A DNA stretch of 57,796 bases from Streptomyces sp. Ru71 (GTDB lineage: Bacteria; Actinomycetota; Actinomycetes; Streptomycetales; Streptomycetaceae), in the NCBI RefSeq assembly GCF_002920535.1, contig NZ_PQSS01000047.1, positions 1 to 57,796 of the forward strand. The letters are read 5' to 3'. Shown in pieces: positions 23,657-32,378 of the stretch (its first letter is position 1; each line of letters opens with the position of its first letter). The notes under the pieces are model-generated. The model worked only from the letters and a program-made list of their open reading frames with translations, was not told where the DNA came from and ran no database searches. Made by a program: the position numbers and the translations under genes.

Positions 23657-24477
23657 TGAGCGGGTACGGGGGAATGCGAGGATTCGGCATGGAAGGTCCG
23701 GGTAACACTGGTCCCATGCAGGGATCACCGGCCCCGAACGAGCACGAGACCGTCGGCGCCTACGCCCTCGGGATTCTGGACGACGCCGAAGCAACCGCTT
23801 TCGAGGCCCATCTGGCCACCTGCGAGTGGTGCGCCCAGCAGCTCGACGAACTGGCCGGCATGGAACCGATGATGGCCGCGCTCGCCGACCTGCCCGGCGC
23901 GGGCACACCCGCGATCGGGGAGTCCCTGTCGGCCAGGCCCAGCCCCCGGCTGGTGGAGCGGCTCGTCGACGAGGTCGCCGAGCGGCGTGCCGCGAAGCGC
24001 CGCCGCGGCTTCTACATGGTGGCGGCCGCCGCCGCGCTGATCGTCGGCGGTCCGCTGGTCGCCGTCGCGACGACCGGCTCCGACTCGGGCGGCTCCAACC
24101 AGGCGGCGCCGGCCAGCCCCGCCAAGACGCTGTTCTCGACCATGGGCGACAAGGTCACGGGCACCGACCCGTCGACCCAGGTCACCGGCACGGTCGGGAT
24201 GGCGCAGAAGGACTGGGGCACCCAGGCGGTCCTGGAGCTGAAGAACGTCAAGGGGCCGCTGAAGTGCTCGCTGATCGCCGTCGGCAAGAACGGTGAGCGC
24301 GAGACGGTGTCGTCGTGGTCGGTGCCGGGGTGGGGGTACGGCATCCCCAACGCCAAGACCGAGGAGTCGAAGAACCCGCTCTACATCGGGGGTGGGGCGG
24401 CGTTCAAACCGAACGAGATCGACCACTTCGAGGTGATGACGTTCGACGGGAACAAGCTGGTGCAGATCAAGGCGTGA
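23656..24477 (+). CDS. rsuA: zinc anti-sigma factor RsuA
   Basis: This 273-residue membrane anti-sigma factor should sequester SigU. The N-terminal cytoplasmic domain contains the zinc-binding HxxxCxxC motif (HLATCEWCAQ, about residues 50-60), one membrane segment (GFYMVAAAAALIVGGPLVAVA, about 116-136) and an extracellular C-terminal domain of about 130 residues that could sense envelope stress. The start ATG overlaps the sigU stop (TGATGA), which couples translation and balances the pair. The extracellular domain has no recognised family motif beyond its beta-rich look. Confidence 0.88.
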   Translation: MSGYGGMRGFGMEGPGNTGPMQGSPAPNEHETVGAYALGILDDAEATAFEAHLATCEWCAQQLDELAGMEPMMAALADLPGAGTPAIGESLSARPSPRLVERLVDEVAERRAAKRRRGFYMVAAAAALIVGGPLVAVATTGSDSGGSNQAAPASPAKTLFSTMGDKVTGTDPSTQVTGTVGMAQKDWGTQAVLELKNVKGPLKCSLIAVGKNGERETVSSWSVPGWGYGIPNAKTEESKNPLYIGGGAAFKPNEIDHFEVMTFDGNKLVQIKA

Positions 24478-24540
24478 GCCTCCGGCGGTTCGCGGCGCCT
24501 ACCGAGGTGGGCGGTTGCTGCCGTCTTGCGGGTGCGGGTC

Positions 24541-24575
24541 GTGGGGGGCTGGTCGCGCAGTTCCCCGCGTCCCTG
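24541..24575 (+). repeat. dispersed Streptomyces intergenic repeat, copy 1
   Basis: GGCTGGTCGCGCAGTTCCCC followed by GCGTCCCT. It is related to copies at 27000-27033 and 53030-53063. It lies in the 200-bp gap between rsuA and helD. Confidence 0.75.
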
Positions 24576-24677
24576 GGGTTGGCACACCGCCCGGCACCCG
24601 GCAGCTCCGTCCCCTCGCCTCTTGTGGTCTCCTTCGCGTACGGTTGACGGCTGCCCAGCACGTCAGAAGGGGGCCCG

Positions 24678-26972
24678 GTGGCCGCTCAGGCACAGCAATC
24701 CGCGGTCGATCCGGTTCACGACTCGGTTCGGGACCGGGAGATCGATGTCGAACAGGAACACCTCGACCGGGTGTACCGGCGCCTTGAGGAGAAGATCCAC
24801 GAGGCCGAGTTCCTCATGCACGACGCGGCCCGCCGCGGCCAGGTCGGCACCCCCGGCGCGCTCGCCGAGCGGGACGCGCAGGTCTTCCGGGCGGGCGTCC
24901 ACCTCAACCGGCTGAACAACGAGTTCGAGGACTTCCTCTTCGGCCGCATCGACCTGCTGCTCGGCAAGGACGGCAAGAAGGGCCCCGACGGGGCGTACAC
25001 CGCCGTGGAGCCCGCCGAGGGCGCCGTGCGGCCCGACAACACCGCCGACATCGCCGAGACGCTGCACATCGGCCGGATCGGCGTCCTCGACGAGGACTAC
25101 GCCCCGCTGGTCATCGACTGGCGGGCGCCCGCCGCCGCCCCCTTCTACCGGTCCACGCCGGTGGACCCGGGACGGGTCGTGCGGCGCCGGGTCATCCGCT
25201 CCAAGGGGCGCCGTGTGCTCGGCGTCGAGGACGACCTCATGCGCCCGGAGCTGACGGCGTTCCTCGACGGCCGGGAGCTGCCCGTCATCGGGGACGGCGC
25301 CCTGATGGCCGCACTGGGGCAGGCCCGCACCCACACCATGCGGGACATCGTCGCCTCCATCCAGGCCGAGCAGGACATGGTGATCCGCGCGCCCGCCGCG
25401 TCCGTGACGTACGTCGAGGGCGGGCCGGGCACGGGGAAGACCGCCGTCGCGCTGCACCGCGCGGCCTACCTGCTCTACCAGGACCGGCGTCGCTACGCCG
25501 GCGGCATCCTGATCGTCTCGCCCACCCCGCTGCTCGTCGCCTACACCGAGGGCGTGCTGCCCTCGCTCGGCGAGGAGGGCCAGGTCGCCATCCGCGCGAT
25601 CGGCTCCCTGGTCGACGGGGCCGAGGCCACCGTGTACGACTCCCCGGCCACCGCCCGCGCCAAGGGCTCAAGCCGCATGCTGAAGGTGCTGCGCAAGGCC
25701 GCCCGGGGGGCCCTGGAGGGGCCGGACACGCCGACCCGGCTGCGGGTCGTCGCCTTCGGGCGGCGCCTGGAGCTGGAGGCCGGGCAGCTGGAGTCCATCC
25801 GGCGCAGCGCCCTCGGCGGTACGGCCCCGGTGAACCTGCTGCGTCCGCGCGCCCGCAAGCTGCTGCTGGACGCGCTGTGGGAGCAGTCCGGCGCGGCCGG
25901 CCGGCACACCGATCCGGAGCTGGCCGCCGAGCTGCGGTCCTCCTTCGACGAGGACGTCAGCACCGAGGACTCCTTCCTGGAGTTCCTGGACGCCTGGTGG
26001 CCCGAGCTGACCCCACGGGGCGTGCTGGCCGCCATGGCCGACGAGAAGCGGCTCGGCCGCTGGGCCCGCCGGGTCCTCAACCCCGGCGAGGTCCGCAAGG
26101 TCGCCCGCTCGCTCAGACGCGACGGCTACTCCGTGCACGACATCGCGCTGCTGGACGAGCTCCAGGCGATCCTCGGCTCCCCGGCGCGGCCGAAGAAGCG
26201 GCGCGAGCTCGACCCGCTGGACCAGCTCACCGGCCTGGAGGAGCTGATGCCGGTGCGCGAGGAGTCGCAGCGCGAGCGTGCCGAGCGGCTGGCCGCCGAG
26301 CGTGTGGAGTACGCCCACGTCATCGTCGACGAGGCGCAGGACCTCACACCGATGCAGTGGCGCATGGTGGGCCGGCGCGGCCGGCACGCCACCTGGACGG
26401 TCGTCGGCGATCCGGCCCAGTCCTCCTGGTCCGACGTCGACGAGGCCGCCGAGGCGCGCGACGAGGCCCTCGGGACGCGTCCGCGCCGCCGCTTCCAGCT
26501 CACCGTGAACTACCGCAACCCGGCGGAGATCGCCGAGCTGGCCTCGAAGGTGCTGGCGCTGGCGATGCCGGGCTCCACGGCCCCGACGGCGGTGCGCTCC
26601 ACCGGCGTACGGCCGCGGTTCGCCGTCGTCGAGGACTCGCTGGAGAAGACCGTGCGGGCCGAGGCCGAGCGGCTGCTGGGGGCGGTCGACGGCACGGTCG
26701 GTGTCGTCGTCGCCATGCAGCGCCGTGAGGAGGCGCGGCGGTGGCTGTCGGGGCTGGGGGAGCGGGTGGTGGCGCTCGGCAGCCTGGAGGCCAAGGGGCT
26801 TGAGTACGATGCGACGGTCGTGGTCTCGCCGGCGGAGATCGCGGACGAGAGCCCTGCGGGGTTGCGGGTGCTGTACGTGGCGCTGACCCGGGCCACTCAG
26901 CAGCTGACCGTGGTTTCGGGTGACCGCGATGACGCGGATGCCTCCGGGGTGCCGGACCTGCTGCGCGACTGA
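24678..26972 (+). CDS. helD: UvrD-like helicase HelD, RNA polymerase recycling factor
   Basis: HelD proteins are superfamily 1 ATPases that bind RNA polymerase and release it from stalled complexes and DNA. The 764-residue protein has an N-terminal coiled-coil arm (about 15-100, rich in charged residues), Walker A GGPGTGKT (248-255), the Walker B/DEXX region VIVDEAQDLTPMQWRM (about 548-563), NYRNP and a late motif EAKGLEYDATVVVSP, followed by YVALTRATQQL. The GTG start at 24678 is preceded by GAAGGGGG. Mycobacterial and Streptomyces-type HelD are shorter in the secondary arm than Bacillus HelD; this one fits that class. It is flanked by two dispersed repeat copies. Confidence 0.9.
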   Translation: MAAQAQQSAVDPVHDSVRDREIDVEQEHLDRVYRRLEEKIHEAEFLMHDAARRGQVGTPGALAERDAQVFRAGVHLNRLNNEFEDFLFGRIDLLLGKDGKKGPDGAYTAVEPAEGAVRPDNTADIAETLHIGRIGVLDEDYAPLVIDWRAPAAAPFYRSTPVDPGRVVRRRVIRSKGRRVLGVEDDLMRPELTAFLDGRELPVIGDGALMAALGQARTHTMRDIVASIQAEQDMVIRAPAASVTYVEGGPGTGKTAVALHRAAYLLYQDRRRYAGGILIVSPTPLLVAYTEGVLPSLGEEGQVAIRAIGSLVDGAEATVYDSPATARAKGSSRMLKVLRKAARGALEGPDTPTRLRVVAFGRRLELEAGQLESIRRSALGGTAPVNLLRPRARKLLLDALWEQSGAAGRHTDPELAAELRSSFDEDVSTEDSFLEFLDAWWPELTPRGVLAAMADEKRLGRWARRVLNPGEVRKVARSLRRDGYSVHDIALLDELQAILGSPARPKKRRELDPLDQLTGLEELMPVREESQRERAERLAAERVEYAHVIVDEAQDLTPMQWRMVGRRGRHATWTVVGDPAQSSWSDVDEAAEARDEALGTRPRRRFQLTVNYRNPAEIAELASKVLALAMPGSTAPTAVRSTGVRPRFAVVEDSLEKTVRAEAERLLGAVDGTVGVVVAMQRREEARRWLSGLGERVVALGSLEAKGLEYDATVVVSPAEIADESPAGLRVLYVALTRATQQLTVVSGDRDDADASGVPDLLRD

Positions 26973-26999
26973 CGCCTGCGGCGGCCTGTGCGGGTTGCG

Positions 27000-27033
27000 T
27001 TGTGGTTGCTCGCGCAGTTCCCCGCGCCCCTTA
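27000..27033 (+). repeat. dispersed Streptomyces intergenic repeat, copy 2
   Basis: TTGTGGTTGCTCGCGCAGTT then CCCCGCGCCCCTT. It begins 27 bp after helD and shares the core CGCGCAGTTCCCCGCG with the other two copies. Confidence 0.8.
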
Positions 27034-27112
27034 AGTGCCTGCGGCGGCCGGGGCCGTCGGGTGCGGGGAAAGAACTTGTCCGGGTGGGAATGGTCTTCCT
27101 CGATCCGTTTGT

Positions 27113-27253
27113 TAGCCTGGGTGTGGCACCGGCTCGATCCAAGCCCCCGGGCCCAACCTTTGTCCCTCAGAGGGACCACTTGCCGCGAGGCGAGCATGGC
27201 GGGTCGGTGTCATGAACGTTGAGGAGACCCACGTCACCACGTGACGTGGGTCT
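27113..27253 (+). ncRNA. possible small RNA upstream of the malic enzyme gene
   Basis: The 472-bp gap between helD and the malic enzyme gene contains TAGCCT (27113-27118, a TAGnnT -10-like box), then about 130 nt with a small hairpin (GTCCCT-CAG-AGGGAC, 27162-27176), and ends in a textbook terminator at 27225. No coding frame is convincing in it. It could be a small RNA, or simply the 3' trailer of helD mRNA. No clear -35 box was found and no Rfam family is claimed. The remaining 27264-27444 holds the malic enzyme leader. Confidence 0.3.
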
Positions 27254-27263
27254 CTTTATTTGT
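27225..27263 (+). terminator. strong rho-independent terminator
   Basis: A perfect 13-bp stem (AGACCCACGTCAC, 27225-27237; GTGACGTGGGTCT, 27241-27253) has a CAC loop followed by CTTTATTTGTC. It is the most canonical terminator in the window and ends either helD mRNA or a separate small RNA. Confidence 0.92.
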
Positions 27264-27444
27264 CTGATCGCTTGCCGTACTCTCTCGCATGGCGGAAGTC
27301 GTTTTCCGAAAACGCGCGCCTGGCGTATCCCTGCCCGTGAACAAAACGTCCGCAATCCGGGGCGACTACCACGTACTCAGGGGTAGGTGCGACGATCGGA
27401 CGGCTACAAACTCAGCGCAACGGTGAAAGCAGAGGAAGTCGGCC

Positions 27445-28881
27445 ATGGCAACGGCGCCCAGCGTCTCCTACTCGATGACGATCCGGCTGGAGGTGCCCGC
27501 GAGCGGAACGGCCGTCTCGCAGCTCACCACCGCCGTGGAGTCCTCCGGAGGCTCGGTGACCGGCCTCGACGTCACCGCATCCGGGCACGAGAAGCTCCGG
27601 ATCGACGTCACGATCGCGGCCACCTCCACCGCACACGCCGAGGAGATCGTCGGCAAGCTGCGCACCATCGAGGGCGTCACGCTGGGCAAGGTCTCCGACC
27701 GTACGTTCCTGATGCACCTCGGCGGCAAGATCGAGATGGCGTCCAAGCACCCCATCCGCAACCGTGACGACCTCTCCATGGTCTACACCCCGGGTGTGGC
27801 CCGGGTCTGCATGGCCATCGCCGAGAACCCCGAGGACGCCCGGCGTCTGACCATCAAGCGCAACTCCGTTGCGGTCGTGACGGACGGCTCCGCCGTGCTG
27901 GGCCTGGGCAACATCGGCCCGAAGGCCGCGCTGCCGGTGATGGAGGGCAAGGCGGCCCTGTTCAAGCGGTTCGCCGGCATCGACGCCTGGCCGATCTGCC
28001 TGGACACCCAGGACACCGACGCCATCGTCGAGATCGTCAAGGCCATCGCCCCCGGGTTCGCCGGCATCAACCTGGAGGACATCTCCGCGCCCCGCTGCTT
28101 CGAGATCGAGGCGCGGCTGCGTGAGGCCCTCGACATCCCGGTCTTCCACGACGACCAGCACGGCACGGCCATCGTCGTCCTCGCCTCCCTCACCAACGCC
28201 CTGCGCGTGGTCGGCAAGGGCATCGGGGACGTGCGGGTCGTGATGTCCGGCGCCGGCGCGGCCGGTACGGCCATCCTCAAGCTGCTGCTGGCCGCCGGTG
28301 TGAAGAACGCCGTGGTCGCCGACATCCAGGGCGTCGTGCACGCCGGCCGCGAGGACCTGGTCGACGCGCCCGCCGACTCCGCGCTGCGCTGGATCGCCGA
28401 CAACACCAACCCCGAGAACCTGACGGGCACGCTCAAGGAGGCCGTGCGCGGCGCCGACGTCTTCATCGGCGTCTCCGCCCCGAACGTGCTCGACGGCGAC
28501 GACGTGGCCGCCATGGCCGAGGGTGCGATCGTGTTCGCGCTCGCGAACCCGGACCCCGAGGTGGACCCGGCAATCGCCCGTCAGACGGCGGCAGTTGTGG
28601 CCACCGGCCGTTCCGACTTCCCGAACCAGATCAACAACGTGCTGGTCTTCCCGGGTGTCTTCCGCGGCCTGCTGGACGCGCAGTCCCGCACCGTCAACAC
28701 GGAGATGATGCTCGCCGCCGCGAAGGCGCTGGCGGACGTGGTGACCGAGGACGAGCTGAACCCGAACTACATCATCCCGTCCGTCTTCAACGACAAGGTC
28801 GCCGGCGCGGTGGCCGGGGCGGTCCGGGACGCGGCCAAGGCGGCCGGGGCGGCCGCGAAGACGGACGACACGGCCGTCTGA
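27445..28881 (+). CDS. NAD-dependent malic enzyme with N-terminal ACT domain
   Basis: Malic enzyme decarboxylates malate to pyruvate with reduction of NAD, feeding pyruvate and acetyl-CoA synthesis. The 478-residue protein begins with an ACT regulatory domain (about 8-85, SVSYSMTIRLEVPASG onward), which probably binds an amino-acid-like effector. The catalytic part follows: MVYTPGVARVC (about 113-123), INLEDISAPRCFEIE, DIPVFHDDQHGTAIV (metal and substrate site) and the Rossmann motif GAGAAGTAI. GAGGAAG lies about 10 nt upstream of the ATG. The S. coelicolor orthologue SCO2951 is an NAD-type enzyme, as I recall. The cofactor preference is inferred from that. Confidence 0.93.
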   Translation: MATAPSVSYSMTIRLEVPASGTAVSQLTTAVESSGGSVTGLDVTASGHEKLRIDVTIAATSTAHAEEIVGKLRTIEGVTLGKVSDRTFLMHLGGKIEMASKHPIRNRDDLSMVYTPGVARVCMAIAENPEDARRLTIKRNSVAVVTDGSAVLGLGNIGPKAALPVMEGKAALFKRFAGIDAWPICLDTQDTDAIVEIVKAIAPGFAGINLEDISAPRCFEIEARLREALDIPVFHDDQHGTAIVVLASLTNALRVVGKGIGDVRVVMSGAGAAGTAILKLLLAAGVKNAVVADIQGVVHAGREDLVDAPADSALRWIADNTNPENLTGTLKEAVRGADVFIGVSAPNVLDGDDVAAMAEGAIVFALANPDPEVDPAIARQTAAVVATGRSDFPNQINNVLVFPGVFRGLLDAQSRTVNTEMMLAAAKALADVVTEDELNPNYIIPSVFNDKVAGAVAGAVRDAAKAAGAAAKTDDTAV

Positions 28882-29221
28882 CCGCTTGTGAGACTTCCCA
28901 CGGCCGCCACCCGGCGCGTCGTGGAACCGGGGCCCTTCGGCCGCCCTCTATGGTGGGCGGCCGGCCAGTGGCGAGGGTGACGGCCGGGACGGTGGCGCTT
29001 TCGTGTGACTCCCAAGAGTGTTCTCACGACTCCTGCGGGTGGTGGATTGGCTTTCCCGCCGCAGGTAGGGGCAGGATGCGTCTCTGGGCGCTCGCGTCAG
29101 CGGACGGCACCGGCCCCCGGGACCGTCCGACGACCCTGGCAGCAACGGCTTCGCTGTGTCCGATATGCGGCTGTCGCCGCATGGCACGCCCCAACGGCAA
29201 GAAGAACACGGGAGTAACAAC
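28882..29221. other. intergenic region upstream of hupA
   Basis: This 340-bp gap has no convincing gene. A hairpin GGCCGCCC/GGGCGGCC (28939-28962, 8-nt loop) without a T-tail may end the malic enzyme mRNA. The remaining sequence, less GC-biased around 29000-29060, must contain the hupA promoter, but no pair of boxes stands out. Confidence 0.5.
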
Positions 29222-29503
29222 ATGAACCGCAGTGAGCTGGTGGCCGCGCTGGCCGACCGCGCCGAGGTGACCCGCAAGGACGCCGACGCCGTGCTGGCCG
29301 CGTTCGCCGACGTCGTCGGCGATGTCGTCGCCAAGGGCGACGAGAAGGTCACCATCCCCGGCTTCCTGACCTTCGAGCGCACCCACCGTGCCGCTCGCAC
29401 CGCCCGAAACCCGCAGACCGGTGAGCCGATCCAGATCCCGGCCGGCTACAGCGTGAAGGTCTCCGCGGGCTCCAAGCTCAAGGAAGCGGCCAAGGGTAAG
29501 TGA
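29222..29503 (+). CDS. hupA: DNA-binding protein HU
   Basis: HU is a small histone-like protein that bends and compacts DNA as a dimer. The 93-residue product has the standard HU fold length: two N-terminal helices (MNRSELVAALADRAEVTRKDADAV), the beta core (KVTIPGFLTFERTHRAARTARNP) and the DNA-binding arm with the RNPQTGEPIQIPA motif containing the intercalating proline. It lacks the long Lys/Ala-rich tail of the second Streptomyces HU (HupS), so this is HupA, the vegetative form. The start at 29222 is fixed by homology. A 15-bp terminator follows and faces convergent murA. Confidence 0.95.
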   Translation: MNRSELVAALADRAEVTRKDADAVLAAFADVVGDVVAKGDEKVTIPGFLTFERTHRAARTARNPQTGEPIQIPAGYSVKVSAGSKLKEAAKGK

Positions 29504-29553
29504 CCTGGCCGTCCGTACGCCACGGGACGGCGTACGAGACGCTCTGAACGTCG

Positions 29554-29588
29554 ATGGGGCGGCCCCCCTTCCCGGGGGGCCGCCCCAT
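29554..29588 (+). terminator. bidirectional terminator between hupA and murA
   Basis: A perfect 15-bp stem (ATGGGGCGGCCCCCC, 29554-29568; GGGGGGCCGCCCCAT, 29574-29588) with a 5-nt loop lies between convergent genes and can function on both strands. Confidence 0.85.
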
Positions 29589-29612
29589 TCGTCGTAGGTG
29601 CCCTGTGGCCCG

Positions 29613-30950
29613 TTACAGGGCCTGGCCGGGCAGCTCCACCTTCGCGCCCAGGGCCACGAGCTTCTCCATGAAGTTCTCGTAGCCGCGGTTGATCAGGTCG
29701 ATGCCGTGCACCCGGGACGTGCCCTGCGCGGCGAGGGCCGCGATGAGGTACGAGAAGCCGCCGCGCAGGTCGGGGATGACCAGGTCGGCGCCCTGGAGCT
29801 TGGTCGGTCCTGAGACGACCGCCGAGTGCAGGAAGTTGCGGGCGCCGAAGCGGCAGGCCGAGCCGCCCAGGCATTCGCGGTAGAGCTGGATGTGCGCGCC
29901 CATCTGGTTCAGCGCCGAGGTGAAGCCGAGACGGGACTCGTAGACCGTCTCGTGGATGATGGACAGGCCCGTGGCCTGCGTGAGGGCCACCACCAGCGGC
30001 TGCTGCCAGTCGGTCTGGAAACCGGGGTGCACGTCCGTCTCCAGCGCGATGGACTTCAACTGCCCGCCGGGGTGCCAGAAGCGGATGCCCTCGTCCTCGA
30101 TCTCGAAGGCGCCGCCCACCTTCCGGTAGGTGTTCAGGAACGTCATCATCGAGCGCTGCTGCGCCCCGCGGACGTAGATGTCACCCTCGGTGGCCAGCGC
30201 CGCCGACGCCCAGGACGCGGCCTCCAGCCGGTCCGGCAGGGCACGGTGGGTGTAGCCGCCCAGCTTGTCCACACCGGTGATGCGGATCGTGCGGTCGGTG
30301 TCCATCGCGATGATCGCGCCCATCTTCTGCAGGACGCAGATCAGGTCCTCGATCTCGGGCTCGACGGCCGCATTGGACAGCTCCGTCACGCCCTCGGCGA
30401 GCACCGCCGTCAGCAGCACCTGCTCGGTGGCGCCGACGGAGGGGTAGGGCAGCCGGATCTTCGTGCCGCGCAGCCGCTGCGGGGCCTCCAGGTACTGGCC
30501 GTCCGCGCGCTTCTCGATGACCGCGCCGAACTGGCGCAGCACGTCGAAGTGGAAGTCGATGGGCCGGCCGCCGATGTCGCAGCCGCCCAGGCCCGGGATG
30601 AACGCGTGCCCGAGGCGGTGCAGCAGCGGGCCGCAGAACAGGATCGGGATACGGCTGGAACCCGCGTGGGCATCGATGTCAGCGACGTTGGCGCTCTCCA
30701 CCCGGGTCGGGTCGAGCACCAGCTCGCCCGGCTCCTCACCCGGACGGACCGTCACCCCGTGCAGTTGCAGCAGGCCGCGCACGACCCGCACGTCGCGGAT
30801 GTCCGGAACGTTGCGCAGTCGACTCGGCTCACCGCCCAGCAGGGCGGCCACCATGGCCTTCGGCACGAGGTTCTTCGCGCCGCGGACACGGATCTCGCCC
30901 TCCAGCGGGGTTCCGCCGTGGACAAGCAGGACATCGTCGTTGACGGTCAT
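29613..30950 (-). CDS. murA: UDP-N-acetylglucosamine 1-carboxyvinyltransferase MurA
   Basis: MurA transfers enolpyruvate from PEP to UDP-GlcNAc, the first committed step of peptidoglycan synthesis in the cytoplasm. The 445-residue protein has the substrate lysine-asparagine pair in RVRGAKNLVPKA (about 21-32). The catalytic loop GLGGCDIGGRP carries Cys124, the residue alkylated by fosfomycin, so this copy is predicted sensitive, unlike mycobacterial MurA with Asp there. The ATG at 30950 is chosen by homology (MTVNDDVLLVHGG). Streptomyces often have a second MurA paralogue, and which one is essential here cannot be told. It converges with hupA. Confidence 0.94.
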   Translation of the reverse strand: MTVNDDVLLVHGGTPLEGEIRVRGAKNLVPKAMVAALLGGEPSRLRNVPDIRDVRVVRGLLQLHGVTVRPGEEPGELVLDPTRVESANVADIDAHAGSSRIPILFCGPLLHRLGHAFIPGLGGCDIGGRPIDFHFDVLRQFGAVIEKRADGQYLEAPQRLRGTKIRLPYPSVGATEQVLLTAVLAEGVTELSNAAVEPEIEDLICVLQKMGAIIAMDTDRTIRITGVDKLGGYTHRALPDRLEAASWASAALATEGDIYVRGAQQRSMMTFLNTYRKVGGAFEIEDEGIRFWHPGGQLKSIALETDVHPGFQTDWQQPLVVALTQATGLSIIHETVYESRLGFTSALNQMGAHIQLYRECLGGSACRFGARNFLHSAVVSGPTKLQGADLVIPDLRGGFSYLIAALAAQGTSRVHGIDLINRGYENFMEKLVALGAKVELPGQAL

Positions 30951-31201
30951 GTATCTCGCGTTCCGATGAGTCGGGCAGGGGGAGAGAGACAGAGTAATCG
31001 CCACGGACCCCCCTGAAGTAAGCCCGCGGACCGCCCGGGAACGTCATAGCTGTGTCACAACACGAACCGTTGAGTACCGGGCACGTGCGGTCACCGGCGC
31101 GGCGCGTGCCCCCGTGACGCCTCCGTGAGCCGTGACCTGCCTTCACCCGCCTACCCCGATTGCCTCCCCACAGCCCGGGAAGATGCGGGATCATGTCTGG
31201 C

Positions 31202-31774
31202 ATGACCGAGGTGTCCTCGCTCACAGGGCGGCTGCTCGTGGCCACCCCCGCCCTGGCGGACCCGAACTTCGACCGTGCGGTGGTGCTCCTCCTCGACCAC
31301 GACGAGGAGGGCTCGCTCGGTGTCGTCCTCAACCGTCCCACGCCGGTGGGCGTGGGCGACATCCTGGAGGGCTGGGCGGACCTCGCCGGGGAGCCCGGCG
31401 TCGTCTTCCAGGGCGGCCCGGTCTCGCTGGACTCGGCCCTCGGCGTCGCCGTCGTCCCGGGCGACCCGGGCGCGGACGGCACCCCGCTCGGCTGGCGGCG
31501 GGTGCACGGCGCGATCGGCCTGGTCGACCTGGAGGCCCCGCCCGAGCTGCTCGCCTCCGCCCTCGGCTCCCTGCGGATCTTCGCCGGATACGCCGGCTGG
31601 GGCCCCGGCCAGCTGGAGGACGAACTGGTCGAGGGCGCCTGGTACGTCGTCGAGTCCGAACCCGGCGACGTCTCCTCCCCGTCCCCCGAACGGCTCTGGC
31701 GCGAGGTGCTGCGCCGCCAGCGCAACGAGCTGGCGATGGTGGCGACGTACCCGGACGACCCGACGCTCAACTGA
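31202..31774 (+). CDS. YqgE/AlgH family protein
   Basis: This 190-residue protein of the YqgE/AlgH (DUF179) family has a compact single-domain fold with no catalytic residues known. Visible family features are LTGRLLVATPALADPNFDRAV at the start, DHDEEGSLGVVLNRPTP, VFQGGPVS and FAGYAGWGPGQLEDE. Some members are linked to transcriptional regulation in pseudomonads, but no activity is established in Streptomyces. An in-frame ATG at 31193 (MSGMTEV) is an alternative start; GGGAAG lies 10 nt before that one, so the choice is open. It is divergent from murA. Confidence 0.88.
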   Translation: MTEVSSLTGRLLVATPALADPNFDRAVVLLLDHDEEGSLGVVLNRPTPVGVGDILEGWADLAGEPGVVFQGGPVSLDSALGVAVVPGDPGADGTPLGWRRVHGAIGLVDLEAPPELLASALGSLRIFAGYAGWGPGQLEDELVEGAWYVVESEPGDVSSPSPERLWREVLRRQRNELAMVATYPDDPTLN

Positions 31775-31790
31775 ACCGTGTGACCTTCAG

Positions 31791-31796
31791 TACCCT
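31791..31796 (+). promoter_or_regulatory. candidate -10 box of the DUF3039 gene (leaderless)
   Basis: TACCCT lies 7 nt upstream of the ATG at 31804 with no Shine-Dalgarno in between. Confidence 0.4.
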
Positions 31797-31803
31797 GGCT
31801 TTT

Positions 31804-32100
31804 ATGAGCACTCTTGAGCCCGAGCGCGGGACTGGTACGGGGACCCTCGTAGAGCCGACGCCACAGGTGTCCCACGGTGACGGTGACCACGAGCGCTTCG
31901 CCCACTACGTCCAGAAGGACAAGATCATGGCGAGCGCCCTCGACGGGACGCCCGTCGTGGCGCTGTGCGGCAAGGTCTGGGTGCCGGGCCGCGACCCGAA
32001 GAAGTACCCCGTGTGCCCCATGTGCAAGGAGATCTACGAGTCCATGGGCGCCGGCGGCGACGACGGCGGCAAGGGCGGCAAGGGCGGCGGCAACAAGTAG
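31804..32100 (+). CDS. DUF3039 protein
   Basis: This 98-residue actinobacterial protein of unknown function has a conserved core GDHERFAHYVQKDKIMASALDG, VVALCGKVWVPGRDPKKYPVCPMCKEIY. The cysteines (one in ALCGKVW, two in CPMC) look like a small zinc-binding site. The tail is Gly/Lys-rich (GGKGGKGGG), probably disordered. It follows YqgE after 29 bp but appears to have its own leaderless promoter. DUF3039 proteins are small and highly conserved in Actinobacteria, which suggests a housekeeping role not yet defined. Confidence 0.85.
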   Translation: MSTLEPERGTGTGTLVEPTPQVSHGDGDHERFAHYVQKDKIMASALDGTPVVALCGKVWVPGRDPKKYPVCPMCKEIYESMGAGGDDGGKGGKGGGNK

Positions 32101-32138
32101 TCCGCCGGAGGGCCGGGTCCCCTGCCCCCGTGTCCGCG

Positions 32139-32177
32139 AGGTCCCCGGGTGCGCTGCGCGCGCCGGGGACCTTTGTG
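32139..32177 (+). terminator. terminator of the DUF3039 gene
   Basis: A perfect 10-bp stem (AGGTCCCCGG, 32139-32148; CCGGGGACCT, 32163-32172) with a GC-rich 14-nt loop is followed by TTGTG. Confidence 0.7.
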
Positions 32178-32378
32178 GGTTCCCCGGGCAGCGGCGTGCG
32201 GCCCGGCGACTGAGGGCAACTGGTTCAGACCTCTTGTGGGCGCATTGCCGGTGTCCCTAGCCTTCCGCTGTGTGCGGCGGCCGTGAAGCGCCGGTGGCGT
32301 TACCCGCGGCCGCTGTGAATGTTGTGCGCCGGTTTCCCGCCGCGGGGGCGGGCCGCGACGGAGCGGCGGAGGACGGAC

